Positions 1-5,698 of a DNA stretch of 9,057 bases are shown here, piece by piece; within the stretch, counting starts at the first letter, position 1, and each line of letters opens with the position of its first letter. The notes under the pieces were generated by a model that was not told the DNA's origin, did not search any database, and saw nothing but the letters and a program-made list of their open reading frames with translations. The position numbers and the translations under genes were made by a program. This DNA is from an uncultured Solirubrobacterales bacterium (GTDB lineage: Bacteria; Actinomycetota; Thermoleophilia; Solirubrobacterales; Solirubrobacteraceae): assembly GCA_903953065.1 (NCBI GenBank), contig CAJBIG010000253.1, positions 1 through 9,057 of the forward strand, written 5' to 3'.

Positions 1-212
1 AGATCATGCAAAGCGCCGGCGGGAAAGATCTCGGGCCGGAAGAGAACCGTGACCTCGGCGCCAAACTCAGCGAGCTGTTCCAGAACGGGCTCAATCGCTG
101 CGCCGGCGCGATATTCAAAGAAGCGCGATTCAAGACCAACGGCAGCGGCCGATTGCGGCTCGAGCGAACAGGCCTCGAAGAAGGTCGACTGGCCAACAAA
201 AGCGACACGCAG
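1..212 (-). CDS. Glycosyltransferase-like protein, N-terminal part (3' end outside window)
   Basis: The minus strand is open from a CTG at 212-210 to the left edge, giving about 70 residues. It begins with a Rossmann-like first strand (LRVAFVGQSTFF) and continues through SRFFEYRAGAAIEPVLEQ to VTVLFRPEIFPAGALHD. This is the pattern of the N-terminal half of GT-B glycosyltransferases of the CgeB/GT4-like sort, where a strand-helix-strand unit is followed by a conserved (V/L)FRPEIxPAG segment. No in-frame ATG, GTG or TTG lies close upstream; the nearest is a GTG at 350-348, deep inside the opposite gene. CTG is preferred because GGAG (complement of 219-222) sits 6 bases before it and because it places the RVAF strand at residue 2, as in the divergent neighbour. 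The gene is divergent from the GT4 gene at 285. The substrate is unknown. The family call is moderate; that this strand codes is fairly likely, given the sensible protein. Confidence 0.66.
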   Translation of the reverse strand, partial: MRVAFVGQSTFFEACSLEPQSAAAVGLESRFFEYRAGAAIEPVLEQLAEFGAEVTVLFRPEIFPAGALHD

Positions 213-284
213 CGGCTGCTCCGATGCGCTCCTAATCTGGTTAATAGGTGATTCGGCGATGACGCCGTTACGATACCCGCCAGC
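213..284. promoter_or_regulatory. Divergent intergenic region between two glycosyltransferase genes
   Basis: These 72 bases separate the starts of two genes transcribed away from each other, so promoters for both directions should lie in or near it. It is more A/T-rich than its surroundings around 233-246. I see no clear -35/-10 pair. TACGAT at 269-274 resembles an actinobacterial -10 element about ten bases before the GTG at 285, which would give a very short or absent leader, but no matching -35 is visible. The regulatory role is inferred from gene orientation only. Confidence 0.35.
219..222 (-). promoter_or_regulatory. Shine-Dalgarno-like GGAG for the CTG-started minus-strand gene
   Basis: On the minus strand GGAG is followed by six bases and then the CTG at 212-210. 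It is the only well-spaced ribosome-binding match near a plausible initiator, so it is the main reason for choosing CTG. A second AGGAG lies at 233-229 but has no usual start codon at the right distance in this frame. Confidence 0.4.
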
Positions 285-1508
285 GTGCGCGTAGCCTTTC
301 TTCTCAAGGACTTGCAGCTCTCCGGCGGCGTCGGCGTGATCATTACGCACGCCCGCAACCTGGCCGCCGAACACGGCTTCGACGTCTCTCTCGTAACAAC
401 CGACGCGCAGGACGATCCGGACTGGGAGTACGAACACCTCCCCCACATCCGCGTAATGACGCTCAGCGAAGCACTCGAAGAGGAGTTCGACGTCGCGATC
501 TCAACTTGGTGGGAAACTGCCTACTCGCTCTTCGTGCTGCGCGCCAAGCGTTACGCATCGTTCGTTCAGAGCATCGAGGATCGGTTCTACCAGCCGCATG
601 AGTCAATCGAACGGCTAAGCGCGCGGCTGACGCTTGACCTCCCCGTCGCTTTCATCACGGAGGCGAGCTGGATTGCTGAAACGCTTGCTGATCTTCACCC
701 GCAGGCGCATGTGCACCTGGTCCGAAACGGCATCGACAAGAAGATCTTTGCGCCCGTCAGCGAGGTCTTGCCGAACACCGACGAACCGCTCCGTGTGCTG
801 ATTGAAGGCAGCCCCGAGTCGTGGTTCAAGGGGCTTCGGCCGGCGATCGAAGCGGCGGACAAGATGAAGGAGCCCAAGCGGCTGACGATCGTCTGCCCAA
901 CGTTCGAAGGTCTCGAGCCAAAGTACGCCTCGCGCGCGATCGGCCCGCTCTCACAGCCAGAATTGGCGGCGATCTACAGCGACACCGACGTCCTGGTCAA
1001 GCTCTCGCGCGTCGAAGGGATGTACGGGCCGCCACTGGAGGGCTTTCATCGTGGTGCCACGTGCGTCACAACCGAGGTAACCGGTCACGACGAGTACATT
1101 CGCCACGGCGTCAATGCGCTGGTATGCGACTGGGACGATGAGCGCGGCACCGCCGCTCAACTCGACCTGCTGGCGCGCGACCGCGATCTGCTGACGCGGC
1201 TTCGCCGTGGAGCGCTCCAGACCGCACAAGGATGGCCGGATTGGGACCAGTCGAGTAGAGATTTCGCCGCTGCGCTGCAGGCCATCGCCGAGGAGGCGAA
1301 GCCCGATCCGCTCGAGCTGCTGCCCGGAATGCTCATGCAGCTTCGCGTCGGCCTTGAGAAGGAACGCGGCTCACGCGGCTACTACCGGGCGCTCGCCGCA
1401 GACGCCGGCCGCTGGCGGCGCATCAACGGGCTGCCGGGCTTGGCACAGCTGTTCGCTGCGCGCCGCGCAATCAAAGGCTCTCTACCCGGGGGAAAGAACA
1501 CGAAATGA
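285..1508 (+). CDS. GT4-family glycosyltransferase (GT-B fold)
   Basis: Predicted cytoplasmic retaining glycosyltransferase of 407 residues that moves a sugar from a nucleotide donor to a growing surface glycan. The N-terminal domain opens with RVAFLLKDLQLSGGVGV, the usual first strand and glycine loop (residues 2-18). The linker and second domain carry LVRNGIDKKIF (145-155), the FKG segment (181-183) and the EX7E-type signature VEGMYGPPLEGFHRG (243-257), with E244 and E252 as the paired glutamates. The C-terminal 60 residues after the GT-B fold are arginine/lysine rich and may touch the membrane. The GTG at 285 is the only usable start, because an in-frame stop lies at 249-251 with no ATG, GTG or TTG between; there is no clear Shine-Dalgarno sequence. 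It is first in the plus-strand run. The sugar and acceptor cannot be told from sequence. The family call is firm. Confidence 0.88.
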   Translation: MRVAFLLKDLQLSGGVGVIITHARNLAAEHGFDVSLVTTDAQDDPDWEYEHLPHIRVMTLSEALEEEFDVAISTWWETAYSLFVLRAKRYASFVQSIEDRFYQPHESIERLSARLTLDLPVAFITEASWIAETLADLHPQAHVHLVRNGIDKKIFAPVSEVLPNTDEPLRVLIEGSPESWFKGLRPAIEAADKMKEPKRLTIVCPTFEGLEPKYASRAIGPLSQPELAAIYSDTDVLVKLSRVEGMYGPPLEGFHRGATCVTTEVTGHDEYIRHGVNALVCDWDDERGTAAQLDLLARDRDLLTRLRRGALQTAQGWPDWDQSSRDFAAALQAIAEEAKPDPLELLPGMLMQLRVGLEKERGSRGYYRALAADAGRWRRINGLPGLAQLFAARRAIKGSLPGGKNTK

Positions 1509-1642
1509 TTCCCGCAGCGGTCGACTCTCCCGCTGCTGTTCGGAGGGAGACGTCGGTCAAGCAGTTGGAGCGACCGCCCGCGAGTGCCGATACTCTGCAG
1601 GAGTGGTTACTGGCCCCGGACCCTCGGGTCACAACTTGTTAG
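1505..1642 (+). CDS. Possible 45-residue small ORF in the spacer after the GT4 gene (doubtful)
   Basis: An ATG at 1505 overlaps the TGA of the upstream glycosyltransferase in an ATGA arrangement, and the frame runs to a TAG at 1640-1642. The product begins MIPAAVDSPAAVRRETSVKQ and is rich in Ala, Pro, Arg and Thr, with no membrane segment and a single cysteine as the last residue. I recognise no family. In favour: the ATGA coupling and the otherwise unexplained 162-base space between coding regions in a tightly packed operon. Against: no good Shine-Dalgarno sequence, short length, and no recognisable fold. It could be a coupling leader or simply non-coding spacer. Confidence 0.22.
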   Translation: MIPAAVDSPAAVRRETSVKQLERPPASADTLQEWLLAPDPRVTTC

Positions 1643-1670
1643 CGCTCGGGCGGTCTGCGCTATTCCAGCC

Positions 1671-3143
1671 GTGACCGATGCCACCGGGAGCGGCCAACCC
1701 GCGATCAACGCGGAACTAGCGCCCCGAATTAGACGGCTTTCGCTCTATGTGCTTGCTGCGCTTATCTTCGTCGCTCTCGCTCAGGGGGCCTTGTGGGCGA
1801 TCCTGACCCCGCCACTTAATGGGCCCGACGAGGGAGCGCATGTTGCCTACGCTCAATACCTGGCCGAAACGGGCAAGCGGCCCAGCCTCAGCACAGGAAC
1901 CGGGAGCCTCTCACCGGAGCTCGCGACACTTGTTGGCGGGCTCGGTGCCTCATCGCTAGTTGGCAACCCAACGGGGCGAATCGACTGGCCAGCGAGCTCA
2001 GCCATCAACAGAGCACTCGCCAAGTTGCCGCCGGGATCGAGCCGTACGGGCTCGGGACCAAACGCTGCTGCCGACTACCCACCCCTCTATTACGGCCTCG
2101 TCGCCATCGCCTACCGCATAACTCCGGGCGGCCAGATCACTGACCGGCTGGTAGCGATGCGACTCGTAGGAGTCCTGCTGTTTGCACTAACGGTCGCGCT
2201 CACTTGGATGCTCGCCGCTGTGGTGCTGGCTGGGCTGTGGCCACGCGTCGTCGCGGCCGGCCTGGTCGCGCTCCAACCAAAACTTGGCTTCACCGCGGCG
2301 GTCATCAACCCGGACATTCTGATTACCGCGATCGCGACCGGGTTCACTCTCGCTGCAGCACTGATCATCTGCCGCGGGTTGAGCACGCGGCGAGCGGTTG
2401 CGATAGTCGCCCTCGCGGTAGCCGCCGCACTGACGCACCCGCGCGGATATTTCTTGATCGTGCCACTTCTCTTTGTTGCTTGGTTCTCGGCCCGAAGAGC
2501 GACCGCTTCGCGTGGTCAACGACATTGGAGAACCGCCATCGACGCGCTTGGAATCGCGCTGATCGCGGCAGCCGCGGCCGCGACCGCGGTGCTGGTCGCT
2601 CGCTGGGGAGACTTGACGCCGACTTCCGACATCAAAGAGTTTGGCTCCTATATCTGGAACTTTTACCTGCCTCGACCCGACTTCTTTACACAACTTGGAC
2701 CCGAGTACGGCTACCAGCAGGTCTACATTCAATCCTTCTTCTCCGACTTCGGACAGCTCGACGCAACGCCGAGCGCAACCTTTGTGAGCCTCGTCCAATA
2801 CGGAGTGATGATCGCGCTGATCGCCCTCTACTCAACGGTCGTCGCGCGCTGGTCGACGGTCCGCAGGAACTGGCCGCTGGTTGCGATGCTGCTCAGCGTT
2901 CTTCTGTCGATGCTGTTGCTGGTTCACCTCGTTAGCTACCGCGAACTTCAGGCAGGTAGTGACCCGATTATCACTGGGCGCTATCTGCTCACCGCTGTCG
3001 GCATTTACGGCATCGCGGCGGCGTGGGTTATGAGCTCGCTGCCACGCCGAGCTGGGCCAGTTGTGGCTTCTTGCGTCCTGTCAATCAGCGCCGTCCTGGC
3101 TCTCTCCGGGATCGGCCTAACCGCCCTCCGTTTCTATGGCTAG
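1671..3143 (+). CDS. DUF2142 multi-pass membrane protein (GT-C-like)
   Basis: About 490 residues with roughly ten to eleven hydrophobic segments, the first at residues 25-46. Just after it comes LTPPLNGPDEGAH (45-57), matching the acidic first-loop motif of DUF2142 proteins. Further family-like landmarks are DYPPLYYG (135-142), LQPKLGFTAAVINPDILIT (201-219), THPRG (255-259) and ITGRYLLTA (434-442) before the last membrane segments. The architecture resembles GT-C glycosyltransferases, which use polyprenyl-phosphate sugars on the outer face, but the DUF2142 reaction is not established. The GTG at 1671 is chosen over an in-frame GTG at 1584 because the extra 29 residues (with Cys and Trp) look unlike a protein start; neither has a clear ribosome-binding site. 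Residues 299-305 are nearly all alanine. The gene overlaps the next by 8 bases, implying coupled translation. Family fairly sure, start uncertain. Confidence 0.8.
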   Translation: MTDATGSGQPAINAELAPRIRRLSLYVLAALIFVALAQGALWAILTPPLNGPDEGAHVAYAQYLAETGKRPSLSTGTGSLSPELATLVGGLGASSLVGNPTGRIDWPASSAINRALAKLPPGSSRTGSGPNAAADYPPLYYGLVAIAYRITPGGQITDRLVAMRLVGVLLFALTVALTWMLAAVVLAGLWPRVVAAGLVALQPKLGFTAAVINPDILITAIATGFTLAAALIICRGLSTRRAVAIVALAVAAALTHPRGYFLIVPLLFVAWFSARRATASRGQRHWRTAIDALGIALIAAAAAATAVLVARWGDLTPTSDIKEFGSYIWNFYLPRPDFFTQLGPEYGYQQVYIQSFFSDFGQLDATPSATFVSLVQYGVMIALIALYSTVVARWSTVRRNWPLVAMLLSVLLSMLLLVHLVSYRELQAGSDPIITGRYLLTAVGIYGIAAAWVMSSLPRRAGPVVASCVLSISAVLALSGIGLTALRFYG

Positions 3144-3831
3144 GGCGGCGGCGATAATCGGCGCTGCGCTCGCGACGCTGGCGGCGTGTTACCTGGCAAC
3201 GCTCGCTCCGGTGCTGAACGCCAGCCGCGCGACGATCGTTTCGACGCCTGGCCTGCAGGGCCTAGATGAGCTCTCGCTCGTGAAGCTGCGCGCAGGGAGC
3301 AAGGCCTGCACGCAGCCGGTCTTGCTTACTCCTGAGATGGGTCGCGTGCGGTACATCGCCCGCGGCCCCAACGTCAGCGGCGATGGCGTCGGCGTCACCC
3401 TGACTGGCGCCGGGTACCGGAGTCGCGGCAAGGTCGTTGCCACACCAAACGCCGGCCTAACAACCCAGTTGACGGCCGCCTTCTCCCCCGCTCTGAATGC
3501 CGGCGCGCTCCCGGTGGCGGTCTGCATCAAGCCAACGAAAGAAGCCCTCACTTTGGTCGGCACAGAGGAACCCCGTTCACTCCGCAACGCCCAAACAAAG
3601 GTTGATGGAAAGCGCACCGCGGTTGACGTCATTCTGACGACGCTGCGCCCAACTGACGAGCCAACGCGAAGTGTCCTCGGCGAAATCCCAGCAAGGGTCT
3701 CGGCGACAACACTTGGGAGCGTTCCTACTTGGATCGTGTGGCTCCTGGTCGGGCTTGCCGTCCTTACCGCGATGATCGTTCCGATCGGGGCGCTGGTCTG
3801 GGCCGATCGCGCAGAGAGCAAGACCCAGTAG
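3136..3831 (+). CDS. Unknown protein with N- and C-terminal membrane segments, coupled to DUF2142 gene
   Basis: 231 residues with no family I recognise. A hydrophobic segment at about residues 3-27 is followed by a roughly 170-residue polar region rich in Thr, Val and Gly (probably beta-strand), then a second hydrophobic segment at about 199-222 and a short charged tail, WADRAESKTQ. This predicts an extracytoplasmic domain anchored at both ends. C58 and C130 lie in that domain and could form a disulfide. LAAC at 15-18 superficially resembles a lipobox, but a lipid anchor together with a C-terminal membrane helix is unlikely. The ATG lies inside the end of the DUF2142 gene (8-base overlap) without a clear Shine-Dalgarno sequence, so translation is probably coupled. 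The tight pairing suggests it works with the DUF2142 protein, for example as an accessory subunit or acceptor-binding partner. That role is inference. That the gene is real is well supported. Confidence 0.78.
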   Translation: MARAAAIIGAALATLAACYLATLAPVLNASRATIVSTPGLQGLDELSLVKLRAGSKACTQPVLLTPEMGRVRYIARGPNVSGDGVGVTLTGAGYRSRGKVVATPNAGLTTQLTAAFSPALNAGALPVAVCIKPTKEALTLVGTEEPRSLRNAQTKVDGKRTAVDVILTTLRPTDEPTRSVLGEIPARVSATTLGSVPTWIVWLLVGLAVLTAMIVPIGALVWADRAESKTQ

Positions 3832-3835
3832 GGTC

Positions 3836-3839
3836 AGGA
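3836..3839 (+). promoter_or_regulatory. Shine-Dalgarno AGGA for gmd
   Basis: AGGA lies five bases before the ATG at 3845 and just after the TAG of the preceding gene. It supports the ATG start and re-initiation by ribosomes finishing the upstream gene. Confidence 0.5.
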
Positions 3840-3844
3840 CAGAG

Positions 3845-4810
3845 ATGTCCAAGAAAGCTCTGATAACCGGAATCTCAGGCCAAGACGGCTCGTATCTGGC
3901 CGAGCTGCTGCTAGAGAAGGGCTACGAGGTTCACGGCATGGTGCGGCGGTCACCAACGGACAGGTTTGACCTGATCGATCACCTCGGAGGGCAGATCACA
4001 CTCCACCAAGGCGACCTGCTTGACCAGCGCTCGCTGGTCGAGGGCATCCGCGCCGCAAACCCCGACGAGATCTACAATCTTGCAGCGACCAGCTTCGTTG
4101 GCTCGTCTTGGGCTCAACCCGCGCTGACGGCCGAGTTCTCAGGCGTAGGGGTCACACGGATGCTCGAAGCGATGCACGAAACATGCCCTGAGGCCCGCTT
4201 CTACCAAGCTTCGTCAAGCGAGATGTACGGGATGGCGCGCGAGGTGCCGCAGACTGAGGGAACGCCGTTTTACCCGCGTTCGCCGTACGGCGCCGCGAAG
4301 GCCTACGGGCACTTCATCACCGTCAACTACCGCGAGTCCTACGACCTTTTCACGACAAGTGGGATTCTCTTCAACCACGAGTCGCCGCGCCGTGGCCTGG
4401 ACTTCGTGACGCGGAAGATCACCTGGCACGCAGCAGCGATCAAGCTCGGGAAGATCGACAAACTCGCACTCGGAAGCCTCGACGCCGAGCGTGACTGGGG
4501 CTATGCCAAGGATTATGTGGAAGCAATGTGGCTAATGCTGCAGCAGGAGACCCCAAGCGATTACGTGATTGCCACTAATGAGCGCCACTCGGTACGCGAA
4601 TGTGTGGAAGTAGCCTTCGACGAGGCTGGCCTCGGCGACTGGGAAGAGTACGTTGAGCTTGATCCTCGGTTTGTGCGTCCAGCCGAGGTCGTTGAGTTGG
4701 TCGGCGACTATTCGAAGGCCAAGAGCGAACTCGGCTGGGAGCCAAGGACGACATTTGAAGAGCTGATCCGACTGATGGTCCGCTCTGATATCGATCTGCT
4801 GCAAGCCTGA
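3845..4810 (+). CDS. gmd: GDP-mannose 4,6-dehydratase
   Basis: Converts GDP-D-mannose to GDP-4-keto-6-deoxy-D-mannose with bound NADP, the first committed step toward GDP-rhamnose, GDP-fucose and GDP-perosamine, in the cytoplasm. The 321 residues are near the usual family length (about 320-370). Extended-SDR features are clear: the nucleotide-binding loop TGISGQDGSYL (8-18), MVRR (32-35), the NLAATSFVGSSW segment (78-89), and catalytic residues S124, E126, Y148 and K152 (SSSEMYG and YGAAK). LFNHESPRRG (175-184) and LGSLDAERDWGYAKDYVEAMW (209-229) are typical of Gmd and separate it from dTDP-glucose dehydratases. Serine stands where E. coli Gmd has threonine, a conservative change. The start is supported by AGGA five bases upstream. 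It sits 13 bases after the two-membrane-segment protein and 42 before the exporter permease, marking a deoxyhexose-containing glycan. No reductase or aminotransferase to finish the sugar is in the window. Confidence 0.95.
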   Translation: MSKKALITGISGQDGSYLAELLLEKGYEVHGMVRRSPTDRFDLIDHLGGQITLHQGDLLDQRSLVEGIRAANPDEIYNLAATSFVGSSWAQPALTAEFSGVGVTRMLEAMHETCPEARFYQASSSEMYGMAREVPQTEGTPFYPRSPYGAAKAYGHFITVNYRESYDLFTTSGILFNHESPRRGLDFVTRKITWHAAAIKLGKIDKLALGSLDAERDWGYAKDYVEAMWLMLQQETPSDYVIATNERHSVRECVEVAFDEAGLGDWEEYVELDPRFVRPAEVVELVGDYSKAKSELGWEPRTTFEELIRLMVRSDIDLLQA

Positions 4811-4852
4811 AATCCTGCGCTGCAGGGCTCGCTGCCCCCTATCTTTGTCGTG

Positions 4853-5698
4853 ATGCTCGAAGGCACGGCCCAACCAGAAGGCGACCCTCTGCCGGTTGTC
4901 ACGCTCGGCCCCACAAAACGACGACTCCGCCTACGAGACGTATGGTCAACTCGTCGTGTTGCCTGGATGATCGGCATGCGGGACATGCGGGTGAAGTACA
5001 AACAGGCTGCGCTTGGTCCACTGTGGCTTTTCATCGCGCCGCTCGGGATGCTCGCAGCCTTGACGATCGCCTTCTCCGGCGTCACCGACCCTCAGACCAG
5101 CGGCATTCCCTACCTTCCGTTCGTACTGACCGGACTGACGGTGTGGACCTTCATTTCGGCATCGATGTCGATCGGGGCCGCGGTAATAACTACAAACGGA
5201 GCACTCGTTCGCCGGAGCCCGCTGCCACGTGTATCCCTGCTCGGCGGCTCAATGGTCGGGAACCTGCCGCCACTTGCCGTTCTGCTGGCGTTCAGCCTTG
5301 CCGCCGCGATCGCCTACGGGCTGCTTCCTATCCAAGCGCTGCTGCTCCCGTTCCTGCTTGCTTGGCTGATGCTCTTCACCTACGGAACGCTGCTGCTGAT
5401 CTCGCCGGTGGCAGTGAAATACCGCGACACGCTCGCGATCGTGCCTCTGATCATTCAAGCTGGCATCTTCGTCACGCCGGTCGGGTACGGCATTGAAGGT
5501 GCCCCATCAACGATCAAGGCACTGCTGATCCTCAACCCGGCGACCGGTCTGATCGAAGCGTGGCGCTGGTCGCTGCTTGATCTGCCGGACCCATCAATTG
5601 CAGCGATCGCGATCGCTGGCGGCTGGACGGTCGTGCTCCTAATCGCTGGCTGGCGGATATTCGGGCGGCTGGAGGTGACCTTTGCCGACTTCGTCTGA
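4853..5698 (+). CDS. wzm: ABC-2 type polysaccharide/polyol-phosphate export permease (Wzm-like)
   Basis: Membrane subunit of an ABC exporter that moves a lipid-linked polysaccharide across the cytoplasmic membrane. The 281 residues are close to the usual 250-290. The amphipathic entry segment RDMRVKYKQAALGPLWL (43-59) is the hallmark of Wzm/KpsM/TagG permeases, and about six membrane segments follow (near 57-76, 87-110, 137-158, 161-185, 192-212 and 247-267). Other family signs are ISPVAVKYRDT (183-193), FVTPVGYG (206-213), LNPATGLIEAWRW (227-239) and the FADF ending. The ATG at 4853 directly follows a GTG at 4850 that could serve instead; neither has a visible Shine-Dalgarno sequence. The end overlaps the ATPase gene by 17 bases and holds its ribosome-binding site, so the two subunits should be made together. 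Gene name given by family and by the adjacent partner. Confidence 0.93.
   Translation: MLEGTAQPEGDPLPVVTLGPTKRRLRLRDVWSTRRVAWMIGMRDMRVKYKQAALGPLWLFIAPLGMLAALTIAFSGVTDPQTSGIPYLPFVLTGLTVWTFISASMSIGAAVITTNGALVRRSPLPRVSLLGGSMVGNLPPLAVLLAFSLAAAIAYGLLPIQALLLPFLLAWLMLFTYGTLLLISPVAVKYRDTLAIVPLIIQAGIFVTPVGYGIEGAPSTIKALLILNPATGLIEAWRWSLLDLPDPSIAAIAIAGGWTVVLLIAGWRIFGRLEVTFADFV
5601..5618. repeat. 18-base perfect palindrome with two overlapping GCGATCGC octamers
   Basis: The sequence CAGCGATCGCGATCGCTG equals its own reverse complement and lies inside the permease gene, coding Ala-Ala-Ile-Ala-Ile-Ala. Single GCGATCGC octamers also occur at 2328-2335 and 5306-5313. These may simply reflect preferred Ala and Ile codons; no function is evident. 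Confidence 0.4.
5671..5675 (+). promoter_or_regulatory. Strong Shine-Dalgarno GGAGG for the TTG-started ATPase gene
   Basis: GGAGG, extended to GGAGGTGA at 5671-5678, lies inside the last codons of the permease gene and six bases before the TTG at 5682. It is the best ribosome-binding match noted in the window. It fixes the unusual TTG start, because no ATG or GTG is available at that spacing. Confidence 0.75.

Noticed and set aside
6..251. Plus-strand open frames of about 80 codons at 6-251 and 49-294
   Set aside because: The minus strand here encodes a convincing glycosyltransferase N-terminus; the plus-strand products have no recognisable motif and look like shadows.
2187..2798. 203-codon minus-strand frame (and a 243-codon plus-strand frame at 2204-2935) inside the DUF2142 gene
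   Set aside because: Both products are Arg/Asp/Gly-rich, low-complexity translations typical of shifted frames in GC-rich DNA; the DUF2142 frame has clear membrane segments and motifs.
3136..3195. LAAC as a lipoprotein signal in the unknown protein
   Set aside because: The cysteine sits in the middle of a hydrophobic run and is followed by more hydrophobic residues, and the protein has a C-terminal membrane helix, so a simple membrane anchor is more likely.
3189..3821. 210-codon minus-strand frame opposite the two-membrane-segment protein
   Set aside because: The product is rich in Ser, Arg, Thr and Pro with no fold signs. The plus-strand frame has operon context, an overlap with its neighbour and two clean hydrophobic ends.
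4814..4826. Small hairpin CCTGC-GCT-GCAGG between gmd and the permease gene, considered as a terminator
   Set aside because: The stem is only five base pairs and no T-run follows; the surrounding genes look co-transcribed.
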